A DNA stretch of 64,000 nt from Klebsiella grimontii (GTDB lineage Bacteria > Pseudomonadota > Gammaproteobacteria > Enterobacterales > Enterobacteriaceae), in contig NZ_FZTC01000019.1 in assembly GCF_900200035.1 (NCBI RefSeq), positions 558,001-622,000 of the forward strand, in the 5' to 3' direction. The first letter of the stretch is position 1; each line of letters begins with the position of its first letter. Shown here piece after piece: positions 8,544 through 17,592 of the stretch. Under the pieces are notes generated by a model that saw nothing but the letters and a program-made list of their open reading frames with translations, did not search any database and had not been told where the DNA came from. The position numbers and the translations under genes were made by a program.

Positions 8544-9068
8544 GATCCCTTCTCCTGCTTGAGAATATAATCCATTACGGCTTACAGCGAAGTAAACCGG
8601 AAAAATTCTGACGTTATTTTAGCCGTGCGCAGCGCGCCAGCTCAGGCAGAGAGAAGAAGACTAAAGCGCCGAGCGCCAGTGCTGCTCGCCGAGGAAGCGG
8701 GAGTTGGAGTGGGAGACTGCAGGGTGAAGCGAAATATACATCCTGAACTGATTGTCCATAAAATTACAATTATCCGCGGTATTGCTTCTCATCATTTGCG
8801 GATGAAAATTGTCCTCTGTAGTTATACACACGCAGATTTGTACCATAACACCACATTTAACTCAAAGACTTTGCAGTTCTTTACCTCTGCTATTTGATTT
8901 GGATTAGTTTTTTCCGATAGCAAACGCCATTATGATATCGTTCCAGTCATTATTTATTAATGGGTCGGTTTTTTTCATTTTAACTGAGGCGACGCGTTGA
9001 GACGCCGACTTTGCCAACGTCTACAATGACTCCTATTAGACCCCATTTTTTCTCGCGCAGGGAGCGGT
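8544..9068. other. Divergent intergenic region mdtJ-tqsA
   Basis: About 525 bases holding the promoters of mdtJI (left) and tqsA (right). It becomes AT-rich after about 8740. A 90-codon plus-strand frame (8625-8897) has no RBS and no family resemblance, so I do not call it. Confidence 0.5.
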
Positions 9069-10103
9069 ATGGCCAAACCCATCATCACGCTTAACGGCTT
9101 AAAAATAGTCATCATGCTCGGCATGCTGGTTATCATCCTTACAGGCATCCGCTTCGCGGCGGATATTATCGTGCCTTTTGTGCTGGCGATCTTTCTGGCG
9201 GTGGTGATTAACCCGCTGGTTCAGCTGATGGTGCGCTGCCGGGTGCCGCGGGTACTGGCGATTTCGCTCCTGGTCGGGGTGATTGTCCTGCTGGCCGTGG
9301 TGCTGCTGGCCTCGCTCGGCACCTCGCTTAACGAGCTTGCGCGCACCCTGCCGCAGTATCGCAACTATCTCTATGAACCGATGCAGACCGTCGCGCCGTG
9401 GCTGCAGCGCTTCGGCTTTACCGTGTCGGTGGTGGAGCTGAATAAATATATAGACCCCAACGCGGTGATGACCCTGGTAACCGGGCTGCTTACCCAGCTT
9501 TCCAACGCGATGTCCTCTATCTTCCTGCTGCTGCTGACGGTGGTGTTTATGCTACTGGAAGTACCGCAGCTTCCCGCGAAGCTGCAGCAGCTGATGTCGC
9601 GGCCGGTGGAGGGAATGGGCGCGATTCAGCGCGCGCTGGATAGCGTCTCTCACTATCTGGTGCTCAAAACCGCCATCAGCCTGGTGACCGGGCTGGTGGT
9701 CTGGGGAATGCTGGTGCTGCTGGACGTCCGCTTTGCCTTTATGTGGGGACTGCTGGCTTTTGCGCTCAACTACATTCCCAATATCGGTTCGGTTCTCGCG
9801 GCCATCCCGCCGATTTTGCAGGTGCTGGTATTTGGCGGTCTGTACGAAGCGCTGGTGGTGCTGGCGGGCTATCTGGCGATAAACCTGGTGTTCGGCAATA
9901 TCCTTGAACCGCGCATTATGGGCCGCGGGCTGGGGCTATCGACGCTGGTGGTCTTCCTGTCATTGATTTTCTGGGGCTGGCTGCTGGGGCCGGTGGGGAT
10001 GCTGCTCTCGGTACCGCTGACGATTATTGTCAAAATCGCCCTCGAACAGACGGTGGCCGGGCAAAGCATCGCCTTCCTGCTGAGTGATTTAAGTAAAAAC
10101 TAA
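9069..10103 (+). CDS. tqsA: AI-2E family exporter TqsA
   Basis: This 344-residue inner-membrane protein of the AI-2E family is proposed in E. coli to export the quorum-sensing signal AI-2 and to affect biofilm formation. It has hydrophobic helices at the N-terminus ([19 protein letters not shown]), a middle amphipathic region, and the conserved [15 protein letters not shown] and [15 protein letters not shown] motifs of the family. GGGAGCGGT supplies the ribosome-binding site. It is monocistronic and followed by palindromic repeats. Confidence 0.9.
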   Translation: MAKPIITLNGLKIVIMLGMLVIILTGIRFAADIIVPFVLAIFLAVVINPLVQLMVRCRVPRVLAISLLVGVIVLLAVVLLASLGTSLNELARTLPQYRNYLYEPMQTVAPWLQRFGFTVSVVELNKYIDPNAVMTLVTGLLTQLSNAMSSIFLLLLTVVFMLLEVPQLPAKLQQLMSRPVEGMGAIQRALDSVSHYLVLKTAISLVTGLVVWGMLVLLDVRFAFMWGLLAFALNYIPNIGSVLAAIPPILQVLVFGGLYEALVVLAGYLAINLVFGNILEPRIMGRGLGLSTLVVFLSLIFWGWLLGPVGMLLSVPLTIIVKIALEQTVAGQSIAFLLSDLSKN

Positions 10104-10122
10104 CGAGATTGCTCGCAGTTCC

Positions 10123-10184
10123 CCCGGAGGCGATGCTGGCGCATCTGTCCGGGCTACCGGCCCGCAGACGACCTTTAACCTGTA
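10123..10184 (+). repeat. REP/BIME-like repeat, copy 1
   Basis: This 62-base unit runs from CCCGGAGGCGATGC to AACCTGTA and matches copy 2 (10240-10301) with two mismatches. It contains short inverted repeats (GATGC with GCATC; CGGGC with GCCCG). A further palindrome lies between the copies at about 10184-10214 (CCCGGG arms around GGCGCTTTGCGCC), and GCCCGGC with GCCGGG pairs after copy 2. Such extragenic palindrome clusters are common after Klebsiella genes. Confidence 0.75.
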
Positions 10185-10239
10185 CCCGGGCAGGCGCTTT
10201 GCGCCGCCCCCGGGAGCAGAGCGCGGAGCGGCTGAACTT

Positions 10240-10301
10240 CCCGGAGGCGATGCTGACGCATCTGTCCCGGCTACCGGCCCGCAGACGACCTTTAACCTGT
10301 A
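10240..10301 (+). repeat. REP/BIME-like repeat, copy 2
   Basis: Second copy of the 62-base unit, displaced by exactly 117 bases from copy 1. The differences are A for G in the CTGACGCATC segment and C for G in TCCCGG. It is followed at about 10302-10331 by a related hairpin (AGCCCGGCT with GAGCCGGG). Confidence 0.75.
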
Positions 10302-10373
10302 GCCCGGCTAAACGCAGTGCGAGCCGGGAAGCCGCGTCAATGCCTCAACCCGGTACGTCCCCCACTCGTAGAC

Positions 10374-10427
10374 CAATCATTCGCAATCATTATTGATCGT
10401 CATCACATCTCTGCCCCGCCAATCATT
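10374..10427 (+). promoter_or_regulatory. Candidate mdc control region
   Basis: CAATCATT occurs three times, at 10374, 10384 and 10420, and the middle copy is part of the palindrome CAATCATTATTG. TTGATCGTCATCAC at 10393-10406 matches the FNR consensus in nine of ten positions. The region lies 114-167 bases before mdcA and is the obvious place for MdcR and global regulators to bind. Binding itself is inferred. Confidence 0.4.
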
Positions 10428-10540
10428 ACTCTTACGCTAACGATTCGCCATCGGCCTTAATTGATGCCCGCCACCTCGGGACGCACACTTACTCCCACAC
10501 CAGGGCAATCAAAACGATTTGTCGAATCAGGAGGTTAATA

Positions 10541-12196
10541 ATGAATGCCGAACAAACGACGGGGCGAGTCTGGAACCGTCGCCGTACGGAAAAACAGCGG
10601 CGACTGGCCGAGGCGAAAATCTCGGGCAAAGTGATCCCCACTGACCAGCTGGTTGCCGTACTGGAACATCTGCTGGCCCCCGGCGACCGGGTGGTACTGG
10701 AAGGCAACAACCAGAAACAGGCAGATTTCCTCTCGCGGATGCTGGCGGAGGTTAACCCGCAAAAAATTCACGACCTGCATATGATTATGCCGAGCGTCGG
10801 GCGCAGCGAGCACCTGGACCTTTTCGAAAAAGGCATCGCCCGCAAGCTCGATTTTTCCTTCTCCGGCACCCAAAGTCTGCGCATTTCGCAGCTGCTGGAA
10901 GATGGCCTGCTGGAAATCGGCGCGATTCACACCTATATCGAGCTTTACTCTCGTCTGTACGTCGACCTGTCGCCGAACGTCGCGCTGATCGCCGGTTATA
11001 AAGCCGACCGCAAGGGCAACCTCTACACCGGGCCGAGCACCGAAGACACTCCGGCGCTGGTGGAAGCCGCCGCGTTCCACGACGGCATCGTCATTGCGCA
11101 GGTCAACGAACTGGTTGATGACGAGTGCGATCTGCCGCGCGTGGATATCCCCGGTTCGTGGATTGACTATATCGTTGTCGCCGATAAACCGTTTTTTATC
11201 GAGCCGCTGTTTACCCGCGACCCGCGCCTGATTAAGCAGGAACATATCCTGATGGCGATGATGGCGATTAAAGGCATCTACGCCGAGCATCAGGTGCAAT
11301 CCCTCAACCACGGGATCGGCTTTAACACCGCCGCCATCGAACTGCTGCTACCGACCTACGGCGAACAGCTCGGCCTGAAGGGCAAAATCTGTAAACACTG
11401 GACGCTGAACCCGCATCCGACCCTTATTCCGGCCATTGAAAGCGGTTGGGTCGAGAGCGTGCACTGCTTCGGCGGCGAACTGGGGATGGAAGAGTACATT
11501 CGCGCGCGCCCGGATATCTTCTTTACCGGCGCCGACGGCTCCATGCGTTCCAACCGCGCGTTCTGCCAGCTGGCGGGGCAGTATGCGGTGGATATGTTTA
11601 TCGGCTCAACCCTCCAGGTGGATGGCTATGCCAACTCCTCTACCGTCACCCGTGGTCGTCTTTCCGGCTTCGGCGGCGCGCCGAATATGGGCCACGACCC
11701 GCACGGTCGCCGCCACGCCACCCCGGCATGGCTCAACATGATTACCGAACCGGACCCGATGCAGCGCGGTAAAAAGCTGGTCGTGCAAATGGTGGAAACC
11801 TTCCAGGCGGGCGTGAAACCGACCTTCGTGGAAAAACTCGACGCCGTTGAGGTGGCCAAAACCTCCGGCATGCCGCTGGCGCCGGTAATGATTTACGGCG
11901 ATGACGTCACCCACGTGCTGACCGAAGAAGGTATCGCTTACCTCTACCGCGCGGAAAGTCTCGAAGAGCGCCGGGCAATGGTCGCAGCAGTAGCGGGGAT
12001 CACCGACATCGGCCTCGGCGTGGACGCCAAACGCGTGGCCGAACTGCGCCAAAGCGGCAAAGTCGTCTATCCGGAAGATATCGGTATCCGCCGCAGCGAC
12101 GCCACCCGCTCCCTGCTCGCCGCCGGCAGCGTAGCCGACCTGGTTGAGTGGTCCGACGGGCTTTACAACCCACCGGCAAAATTCCGGAGCTGGTAA
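10541..12196 (+). CDS. mdcA: Malonate decarboxylase alpha subunit (MdcA)
   Basis: This 551-residue acetyl-S-ACP:malonate ACP transferase exchanges malonate for acetate on the acyl carrier protein, the first step of biotin-independent malonate decarboxylation in the cytosol. Length and sequence fit the family throughout (VVLEGNNQKQADFLSRML near the N-terminus; GFGGAPNMGHDPHGRRH in the C-terminal half). A strong SD (CAGGAGG) precedes the ATG. It is first of eight genes with overlapping or nearly touching ends, and its stop shares a base with the mdcB start. Confidence 0.96.
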   Translation: MNAEQTTGRVWNRRRTEKQRRLAEAKISGKVIPTDQLVAVLEHLLAPGDRVVLEGNNQKQADFLSRMLAEVNPQKIHDLHMIMPSVGRSEHLDLFEKGIARKLDFSFSGTQSLRISQLLEDGLLEIGAIHTYIELYSRLYVDLSPNVALIAGYKADRKGNLYTGPSTEDTPALVEAAAFHDGIVIAQVNELVDDECDLPRVDIPGSWIDYIVVADKPFFIEPLFTRDPRLIKQEHILMAMMAIKGIYAEHQVQSLNHGIGFNTAAIELLLPTYGEQLGLKGKICKHWTLNPHPTLIPAIESGWVESVHCFGGELGMEEYIRARPDIFFTGADGSMRSNRAFCQLAGQYAVDMFIGSTLQVDGYANSSTVTRGRLSGFGGAPNMGHDPHGRRHATPAWLNMITEPDPMQRGKKLVVQMVETFQAGVKPTFVEKLDAVEVAKTSGMPLAPVMIYGDDVTHVLTEEGIAYLYRAESLEERRAMVAAVAGITDIGLGVDAKRVAELRQSGKVVYPEDIGIRRSDATRSLLAAGSVADLVEWSDGLYNPPAKFRSW

Positions 12197-13038
12197 TGAA
12201 AAAACTCTCTCCCCAAATTGCCGAAACCCGCGCCCGCTGGCTGGCCCAGACCGCCAGCGCCTGCCTGGTTGACGAAGCGCGACTCAGCCCCAAACCGGGT
12301 CTGGTCGACAGTCGCGGCAACGGCGCGCATCAGGACCTGAACCTGGCGCTGATGGAGCGCTCCGCCCGTAGCCTGCAGCCAACGTTTCATGCGCTGGCAC
12401 AGCAGAGCTGGCGGCGGCCAGCGGACATCGCCCTGCGCGAAACCGTCGGCCGTCTGGGCCGCGAAGGCGAAGCGCAGATGATGCAGGCGACCTCGGGGGT
12501 CAATACCCACCGCGGCGCTATCTGGGCGCTGGGCCTGCTGGTGAGCGCGACGGCGATGCTGGGGGGAGAAAGTCATGCACAGAAGATTACGGAAACCGCC
12601 GCCGCCCTCGCCCGTCTGCCGGACGCCGGCGCGCCGAAGACCTTTAGTAAAGGCCTGCGCGCCAGCCGCCGCTGGCAGGTTCCGGGCGCGCGGGAAGAAG
12701 CGCAGCGCGCTTTTCCGCATATCACCACCCTGGCGCTGCCGCAGCTTTTGCGCAGCCGGGCCGCGGGGGCCAGCGAGGAGCAGGCCCGTCTTGACGCGCT
12801 GATGGCGATTATGACCTCGCTTAGCGATACCTGCGTGCTCTCCCGCGCCGGAATGGCGGGCCTTATCGCAATGCAACAAGGCGCTGGCGAGGTGCTGGTG
12901 GCAGGAGGATGCGCGACCGCTCAGGGTCGGGCCGCGCTGGCGCGCCTTGATGCGCAGATGCTGGCGCAGAACGCCTCGCCGGGTGGCGCGGCGGACCTGC
13001 TTGCCGCCACCCTGTTTCTCGACCGGGTTTCCGCTTAA
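12196..13038 (+). CDS. mdcB: Triphosphoribosyl-dephospho-CoA synthase MdcB
   Basis: This 280-residue enzyme makes 2'-(5''-triphosphoribosyl)-3'-dephospho-CoA from ATP and dephospho-CoA, the precursor of the MdcC prosthetic group. It is related to CitG. Family motifs are LSPKPGLVDSRGNGAHQDL near residue 30 and ATSGVNTHRGAIWALGLL near 100. I place the start at 12196, where TAATG couples it to mdcA; an upstream in-frame ATG at 12148 lies inside mdcA. Confidence 0.94.
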   Translation: MKKLSPQIAETRARWLAQTASACLVDEARLSPKPGLVDSRGNGAHQDLNLALMERSARSLQPTFHALAQQSWRRPADIALRETVGRLGREGEAQMMQATSGVNTHRGAIWALGLLVSATAMLGGESHAQKITETAAALARLPDAGAPKTFSKGLRASRRWQVPGAREEAQRAFPHITTLALPQLLRSRAAGASEEQARLDALMAIMTSLSDTCVLSRAGMAGLIAMQQGAGEVLVAGGCATAQGRAALARLDAQMLAQNASPGGAADLLAATLFLDRVSA

Positions 13039-13055
13039 CGCATTCAGAGGATGTT

Positions 13056-13355
13056 ATGGAACAGATTAAATTGTCATTCCCTGCCAACCGCGCCCTCAGC
13101 GGCAAAGCGCTGGCAGGCGTAGTAGGCTCCGGCGATATGGAAGTGCTCTATACCGCCGGGCAGAGCAATACGCTCAATGTGGAGATCACCACCTCCGTGG
13201 ACAACAGCCAGGCGCGCTGGAGCGCGCTGTTCGAACGGCTGAGCCTGATTAACGGTCTGCCCGGCGGAGATCTGGTGATCCACGACTTTGGCGCCACCCC
13301 CGGCGTCGCGCGGATCCGCATTGAACAGGTATTTGAGGAGGTGGCTCATGCGTAA
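13056..13355 (+). CDS. mdcC: Malonate decarboxylase acyl carrier protein (MdcC)
   Basis: This 99-residue delta subunit carries the substrate as a thioester on its phosphoribosyl-dephospho-CoA arm. The attachment serine is visible as Ser25 in VVGSGDMEVL, the position reported for Klebsiella MdcC. It is related to the citrate lyase gamma subunit. The gene overlaps mdcD by 8 bases. Confidence 0.95.
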   Translation: MEQIKLSFPANRALSGKALAGVVGSGDMEVLYTAGQSNTLNVEITTSVDNSQARWSALFERLSLINGLPGGDLVIHDFGATPGVARIRIEQVFEEVAHA

Positions 13356-14181
13356 CGATCGCAGCTTTATTGAACTCCGCGCCCGCGAACGCGCCCGTTT
13401 CCTGCTGGATGACGGCAGCTATCGCGAACTGCTGGACCCGTTCGAAGGCATCATGTCGCCGTGGCTGGGCGCGCAGGGCATCGTCCCGCAGTCTGACGAC
13501 GGCATGGTGGTTGCGAAAGGCACCATTAACGGCCAGCCGGCGGTGGTTATCGCCATCGAAGGCACCTTCCAGGGCGGCAGCATGGGCGAAGTCTCCGGCG
13601 CGAAAATGGCCGCCGCCCTTGAGCTGGCGGCGGAAGATAACCGCAACGGTATTCCTACCCAGGCGGTGCTGTGCCTGGAAACCGGCGGCGTGCGCCTGCA
13701 GGAGGCCAACCTGGGGCTTGCCGCCATCGCCGATATTCATGCCGCGATTGTCGACCTGCGCCGTTATACCCCGGTGGTCGGCATTGTCGCCGGTACCGTT
13801 GGCTGCTTCGGCGGGATGTCCATCGCCGCGGCGCTGTGCAGTTACCTGATTGTCACCCGCGAAGCGCGATTGGGGCTCAACGGACCGCAGGTTATCGAAC
13901 AGGAGGCGGGGATTGAAGAGTACGACTCCCGCGACCGTCCGTTTATCTGGAGCATGACCGGCGGCGAAATTCGCTACGCCAGCGGCCTGGTGGATGCCCT
14001 GGTCGGCGACGGCGTTAACGCGGTGAAAAGCGCGATGAACGAAGCCATTGCTAAAGGCGTTCCCGCGCAGCATCGCAGCGACAAATATGAGGATTTCCTG
14101 ACCCGTTTGACCCACTTCGATACCCGCCAGCAGGCGGACACCGCGCAGATCAAACGGCTATTCGCCCGGGAGGAGAAATAA
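13348..14181 (+). CDS. mdcD: Malonate decarboxylase beta subunit (MdcD)
   Basis: This 277-residue carboxyl-transferase-fold subunit decarboxylates malonyl-S-ACP together with MdcE, regenerating acetyl-S-ACP. The crotonase/carboxyltransferase fold shows in GGSMGEVSGAKMAAALELA and TVGCFGGMSIAAAL, glycine-rich turns that form the oxyanion holes. The start at 13348 follows GAGGAGG inside the end of mdcC. The stop shares a base with mdcE. Confidence 0.95.
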   Translation: MRNDRSFIELRARERARFLLDDGSYRELLDPFEGIMSPWLGAQGIVPQSDDGMVVAKGTINGQPAVVIAIEGTFQGGSMGEVSGAKMAAALELAAEDNRNGIPTQAVLCLETGGVRLQEANLGLAAIADIHAAIVDLRRYTPVVGIVAGTVGCFGGMSIAAALCSYLIVTREARLGLNGPQVIEQEAGIEEYDSRDRPFIWSMTGGEIRYASGLVDALVGDGVNAVKSAMNEAIAKGVPAQHRSDKYEDFLTRLTHFDTRQQADTAQIKRLFAREEK

Positions 14182-14981
14182 TGAGCCAGTTCACTCATCG
14201 CGCCGCGCTATGGCTAAACCAGCTGGCGCCGAACGCCCCACTAATGACCGGTCTGTGCCCCTCGGTGCAGGTTGCCGACGCCGATTTTAACGGTGAAACC
14301 GCGCGCTTTATCGCCGTGGTGCCGGATGCTAACAACCATTACCCGCGCGCCGCCAACGGCGAAGTCGGCCTGCTTGAAGGCTGGACGCTGGCGAAAGTGG
14401 TCAACGAAACCATCGACGCCGATGCGGATAAAACGGTAAAGCGCCCGATTATTGCGGTCATTGATGTACCCAGCCAGGCCTACGGCCGTCGTGAAGAAGC
14501 CTTTGGTATTCATCAGGCGCTGGCCGGCGCGGCGGGCGCGTATGCGAAGGCGCGTCTTGCCGGGCATCCGGTGATTGGCCTGATTGTCGGCAAAGCGATG
14601 TCCGGGGCGTTTCTGGCCCACGGCTACCAGGCCAATCGCCTGATCGCCTTTAACGACGCCGGCGTACTGGTGCACGCCATGGGCAAAGAATCCGCCGCGC
14701 GTATCACGCTACGTAGCGTTGAGGCGCTGGAGAAACTGGCGGCCACCATTCCGCCGATGGCCTATGACGTCAGCAACTACGCGACGCTCGGCCTGCTCTC
14801 CGCCCTGCTGGATATCAGCAATCCTGACGCGCCGGACGCCCGCGATCTGACGCTGGTCACCGACACCTTGCGCGACGCCATCGCTGACGCCCGCCGGGAT
14901 GCCTCGCTGAAGTGCCGCCTTGGCGCGGCGAACCGCCGTAGTTCCCAACAGGTGCGCGATCGCATGCGCGCCAGCTGGTAG
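14181..14981 (+). CDS. mdcE: Malonate decarboxylase gamma subunit (MdcE)
   Basis: This 266-residue co-decarboxylase forms the active heterodimer with MdcD. Family features include DVPSQAYGRREEAFGIHQ and KAMSGAFLAHGYQANRLIA, the second glycine-rich oxyanion region. GGAGG lies directly before the TAATG junction with mdcD. A stable hairpin follows the gene before mdcF. Confidence 0.95.
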   Translation: MSQFTHRAALWLNQLAPNAPLMTGLCPSVQVADADFNGETARFIAVVPDANNHYPRAANGEVGLLEGWTLAKVVNETIDADADKTVKRPIIAVIDVPSQAYGRREEAFGIHQALAGAAGAYAKARLAGHPVIGLIVGKAMSGAFLAHGYQANRLIAFNDAGVLVHAMGKESAARITLRSVEALEKLAATIPPMAYDVSNYATLGLLSALLDISNPDAPDARDLTLVTDTLRDAIADARRDASLKCRLGAANRRSSQQVRDRMRASW

Positions 14982-15020
14982 TCAGTCCCTAAGTAGAAGA
15001 AAACCTGCCGGAAGCGGCCG

Positions 15021-15047
15021 CCTGAGGCACCGATAGCGTGCCTCAGG
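15021..15047 (+). terminator. Hairpin between mdcE and mdcF
   Basis: A perfect 10-bp stem, CCTGAGGCAC with GTGCCTCAGG and a 7-base loop, lies in the 129-base gap between mdcE and mdcF. No T-run follows. It may be a partial terminator or a processing/stability structure that lowers expression of mdcFGH relative to the decarboxylase subunits. Confidence 0.5.
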
Positions 15048-15110
15048 AAGAGACCGCTTTTAGAAATTATAACAATCGCGCCAGTACTCTATTTTATTAA
15101 CAGGTGATTT

Positions 15111-16070
15111 ATGACTTATGTGATTATTCATGCCCTCGCGCCGATTTTTGTCATTATGCTGCTGGGCTTCTGGGCCGGTAAGGCCAAAATGGTCGACAAC
15201 AAAAACGTCTCGTTACTCAACATTTTCGTAATGGATTTCGCCCTGCCCGCGACGCTGTTTAGCGCCACGGTGCAAACGCCGTGGAGCGGTATTGTCGCGC
15301 AATCGCCGCTGGTGCTGGTGCTCACCGGAGCGATGTGGATTACCTATGCGGCCATCTACTTCCTCGCCACCCGCGTCTTCAAGCGCTCGCCGCAGGATGC
15401 CGCCGTGCTAACCCTGACCGTCGCGCTGCCGAACTACGCCGCCCTTGGCCTGCCGATTCTGGGCAGCGTGCTCGGCGAAGGCGCGTCAACCTCCCTCTCC
15501 GTGGCCGTTTCCATCGCCTGCGGCTCGGTACTGATGACGCCGTTCTGCCTGCTGATTCTGGAGCGTGAAAAAGCGCTCGCCGCCGGAGAGAACAGCGGTT
15601 CGACGCTGGCGATGCTGCCGGTACTGATGTGGCGTTCGGTGAAAAAACCGATTGTCTGGGGTCCGCTGCTGGGGGTTGTGCTCTCGGCGATCGGTATCAA
15701 AATGCCGGATCTGCTGCTGGCCGCTATCAAGCCGCTGGGCCTGGCGGCGACCGCCGCCGCGCTGTTCCTCACCGGGGTAATCCTGTCAGCGCGCAAGCTG
15801 CAGCTCAATACGCTGATTGCCACCTCTACCGTGGTTAAACTGCTGGTGCAGCCGTTTATCGCCTGGGGTCTGGTGATGCTGCTGGGGCTGCACGGTTCAA
15901 TCGCCATTACCGCGATTCTGATGATTGCCCTCGCGGCCGGTTTCTTCGGCGTGGTCTTCGGCAACCGCTTTGGCGTGCAGTCGCCGGATGCGGAAGCGGT
16001 GCTGCTGTTAAGCTCGGTTCTGTGTATCCTGTCGCTGCCGCTGTTTATCACTTTAACGTCAGGGATCTAA
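15111..16070 (+). CDS. mdcF: Malonate transporter MdcF (auxin efflux carrier family)
   Basis: This 319-residue inner-membrane protein has about ten helices in two five-helix halves, typical of the auxin efflux carrier/BASS fold. It begins MTYVIIHALAPIFVIMLLGF; PNYAALGLPILGSVLGEGA is a typical broken-helix segment. MdcF is regarded as the malonate uptake carrier in Klebsiella. AACAGGTGA precedes the start. It is in the same operon as mdcE after a hairpin. Confidence 0.9.
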   Translation: MTYVIIHALAPIFVIMLLGFWAGKAKMVDNKNVSLLNIFVMDFALPATLFSATVQTPWSGIVAQSPLVLVLTGAMWITYAAIYFLATRVFKRSPQDAAVLTLTVALPNYAALGLPILGSVLGEGASTSLSVAVSIACGSVLMTPFCLLILEREKALAAGENSGSTLAMLPVLMWRSVKKPIVWGPLLGVVLSAIGIKMPDLLLAAIKPLGLAATAAALFLTGVILSARKLQLNTLIATSTVVKLLVQPFIAWGLVMLLGLHGSIAITAILMIALAAGFFGVVFGNRFGVQSPDAEAVLLLSSVLCILSLPLFITLTSGI

Positions 16071-16072
16071 CG

Positions 16073-16693
16073 ATGTCATTAACGCCGCGTCCTCACGATT
16101 TAATCTGGTTGAATAATGCCGCCGCGCTCGAGGCGATTGAGGAGCCCTGGGTCGCACAGCACTGGCGTATTAGCCTGCCGGTGGTGGTACGACGCGACGT
16201 TGACGCCGACGCCCGCGTTCCGGTGGGCGTACGGGGTATGAAACGCGAGCAGCGGGCCGCAGGCTGGGTACAGAGGGAAAATATCGTCCGTACCGTCAGC
16301 CCGGAAGCCCTCGCCGACCGCCAGCTGCTCCTGCGCTCGCCGTTTGTCTCTCAGCCGCCGGTTCAGGCGGCGATATCACTGACCTTACATCCCTGGCCGT
16401 GGCGCTGGGGCATTACCGGCGGTACCGGCTACGCGCTGGCCACCGAAATTCCCGTGCTGCACGCCGCCAGCGATCTCGATCTGCTGATCCGCGCGCCGCT
16501 GCCGCTTCCCCGCGAGGCGCTGCTCGCCTGGCAGTCCCGCGTCGCGCAGCTGCCGTGCCGGGCGGATACCCAGGTCGAAACGCCCGTCGGGGCGTTTGCG
16601 CTAAACGAGTGGCTGCGCGATGGCCGCGTCCTGCTGAAAACGTCCCGCGGCGCGCGCCTGACCGCGTCGCCGTGGAACAGGGAGGAAGCATGA
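16073..16693 (+). CDS. mdcG: Phosphoribosyl-dephospho-CoA transferase MdcG
   Basis: This 206-residue nucleotidyltransferase transfers the prosthetic group made by MdcB onto MdcC. It is related to CitX. The nucleotidyltransferase pattern is visible as GGTGYALA followed by SDLDLLIRAP, with the two metal-binding aspartates. I start at 16073 (MSLTPRPHDL), two bases after mdcF. The stop overlaps the mdcH start as ATGA. Confidence 0.92.
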   Translation: MSLTPRPHDLIWLNNAAALEAIEEPWVAQHWRISLPVVVRRDVDADARVPVGVRGMKREQRAAGWVQRENIVRTVSPEALADRQLLLRSPFVSQPPVQAAISLTLHPWPWRWGITGGTGYALATEIPVLHAASDLDLLIRAPLPLPREALLAWQSRVAQLPCRADTQVETPVGAFALNEWLRDGRVLLKTSRGARLTASPWNREEA

Positions 16694-17592
16694 AAATTCT
16701 CTTTACCTTTCCCGGTCAGGGAAACCAGCGGCCGGATATGCTGGCCGACCTTCCCGACCGCCAGAATATTCTCGCCGAAGCGCGGACCGTGCTCGGCGAA
16801 GAAGTAGACCATTTAGATAGCGCCGCCGCGTTAAAACACACGCGCGCGGTGCAGCTGTGCCTGCTGATCGCAGGCGTCGCCTGGGCGCGAGAACTGCGGC
16901 GTCACGGAGTGAATCCGGACATGGTCAGCGGCCTGTCGATTGGGGCTTTCCCGGCGGCGGTGATTGCCGATGCGCTGGCGTTTAGCGACGCCCTGCGGCT
17001 GGTGGCGCTACGCGGCGATTTAATGGAGCAGGCTTATCCCCACGGCTACGGGCTCACCGCCATTATGGGCCTGACGCTCGACCGCGTGGAACAGCTGATT
17101 GCCGACAGCGACCTCTATATCGCCAACCTTAACGCCGAAACGCAGATTGTGATTGCCGGACGCGACGACGAGATGGCGCGCGTGGCCCATCTGGCGCTGG
17201 CGGCTGGGGCCAGTAAAGCTCAGCGGCTGGCGGTTAGCGTCCCTTCCCACTGCGCGCTGCTGAATGAACCGGCGGCTAAGCTGGCAAAAGCCTTCTCTGA
17301 CGTCACGCTGCAACGACCGCGCTGCGCGTATCTGAGCGGCTCCACGGCGCGCGTGTTATGGGACCCGTTGCGAATAGCCGACGATCTGGCGCTGAATATG
17401 GCGCGAACCGTGCGCTGGCAGGAGGCCACGATCGCCGCCGATGAACGGGACGCGCGGCTGGCGATCGAGATGCCCCCCGGCGGCGTGCTGACCTGCCTCA
17501 CCCGCCAGGCGGGCTGGCAGGGAGAGTGCATTTCGCTGGAGCGCAGCGGTATCGACGTCGCCCGTCACCTGGCGAACCGGCTTAACGGCTGA
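16690..17592 (+). CDS. mdcH: Malonyl-CoA:ACP transacylase MdcH
   Basis: This 300-residue FabD-like acyltransferase primes the MdcC thiol from malonyl-CoA. It begins with the FabD signature FTFPGQGNQ. It has the nucleophile elbow SGLSIGAFPAAV (GxSxG) and the catalytic His in VPSHCALL. GGAGGAAGC precedes the ATG. It is the last mdc structural gene and its end overlaps the end of mdcR by 11 bases in convergent orientation. Confidence 0.93.
   Translation: MKILFTFPGQGNQRPDMLADLPDRQNILAEARTVLGEEVDHLDSAAALKHTRAVQLCLLIAGVAWARELRRHGVNPDMVSGLSIGAFPAAVIADALAFSDALRLVALRGDLMEQAYPHGYGLTAIMGLTLDRVEQLIADSDLYIANLNAETQIVIAGRDDEMARVAHLALAAGASKAQRLAVSVPSHCALLNEPAAKLAKAFSDVTLQRPRCAYLSGSTARVLWDPLRIADDLALNMARTVRWQEATIAADERDARLAIEMPPGGVLTCLTRQAGWQGECISLERSGIDVARHLANRLNG

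Noticed and set aside
8625-8897. 90-codon frame between mdtJ and tqsA
   Set aside because: No ribosome-binding site, no family resemblance, and composition changes abruptly from GC-rich to AT-rich within the frame.
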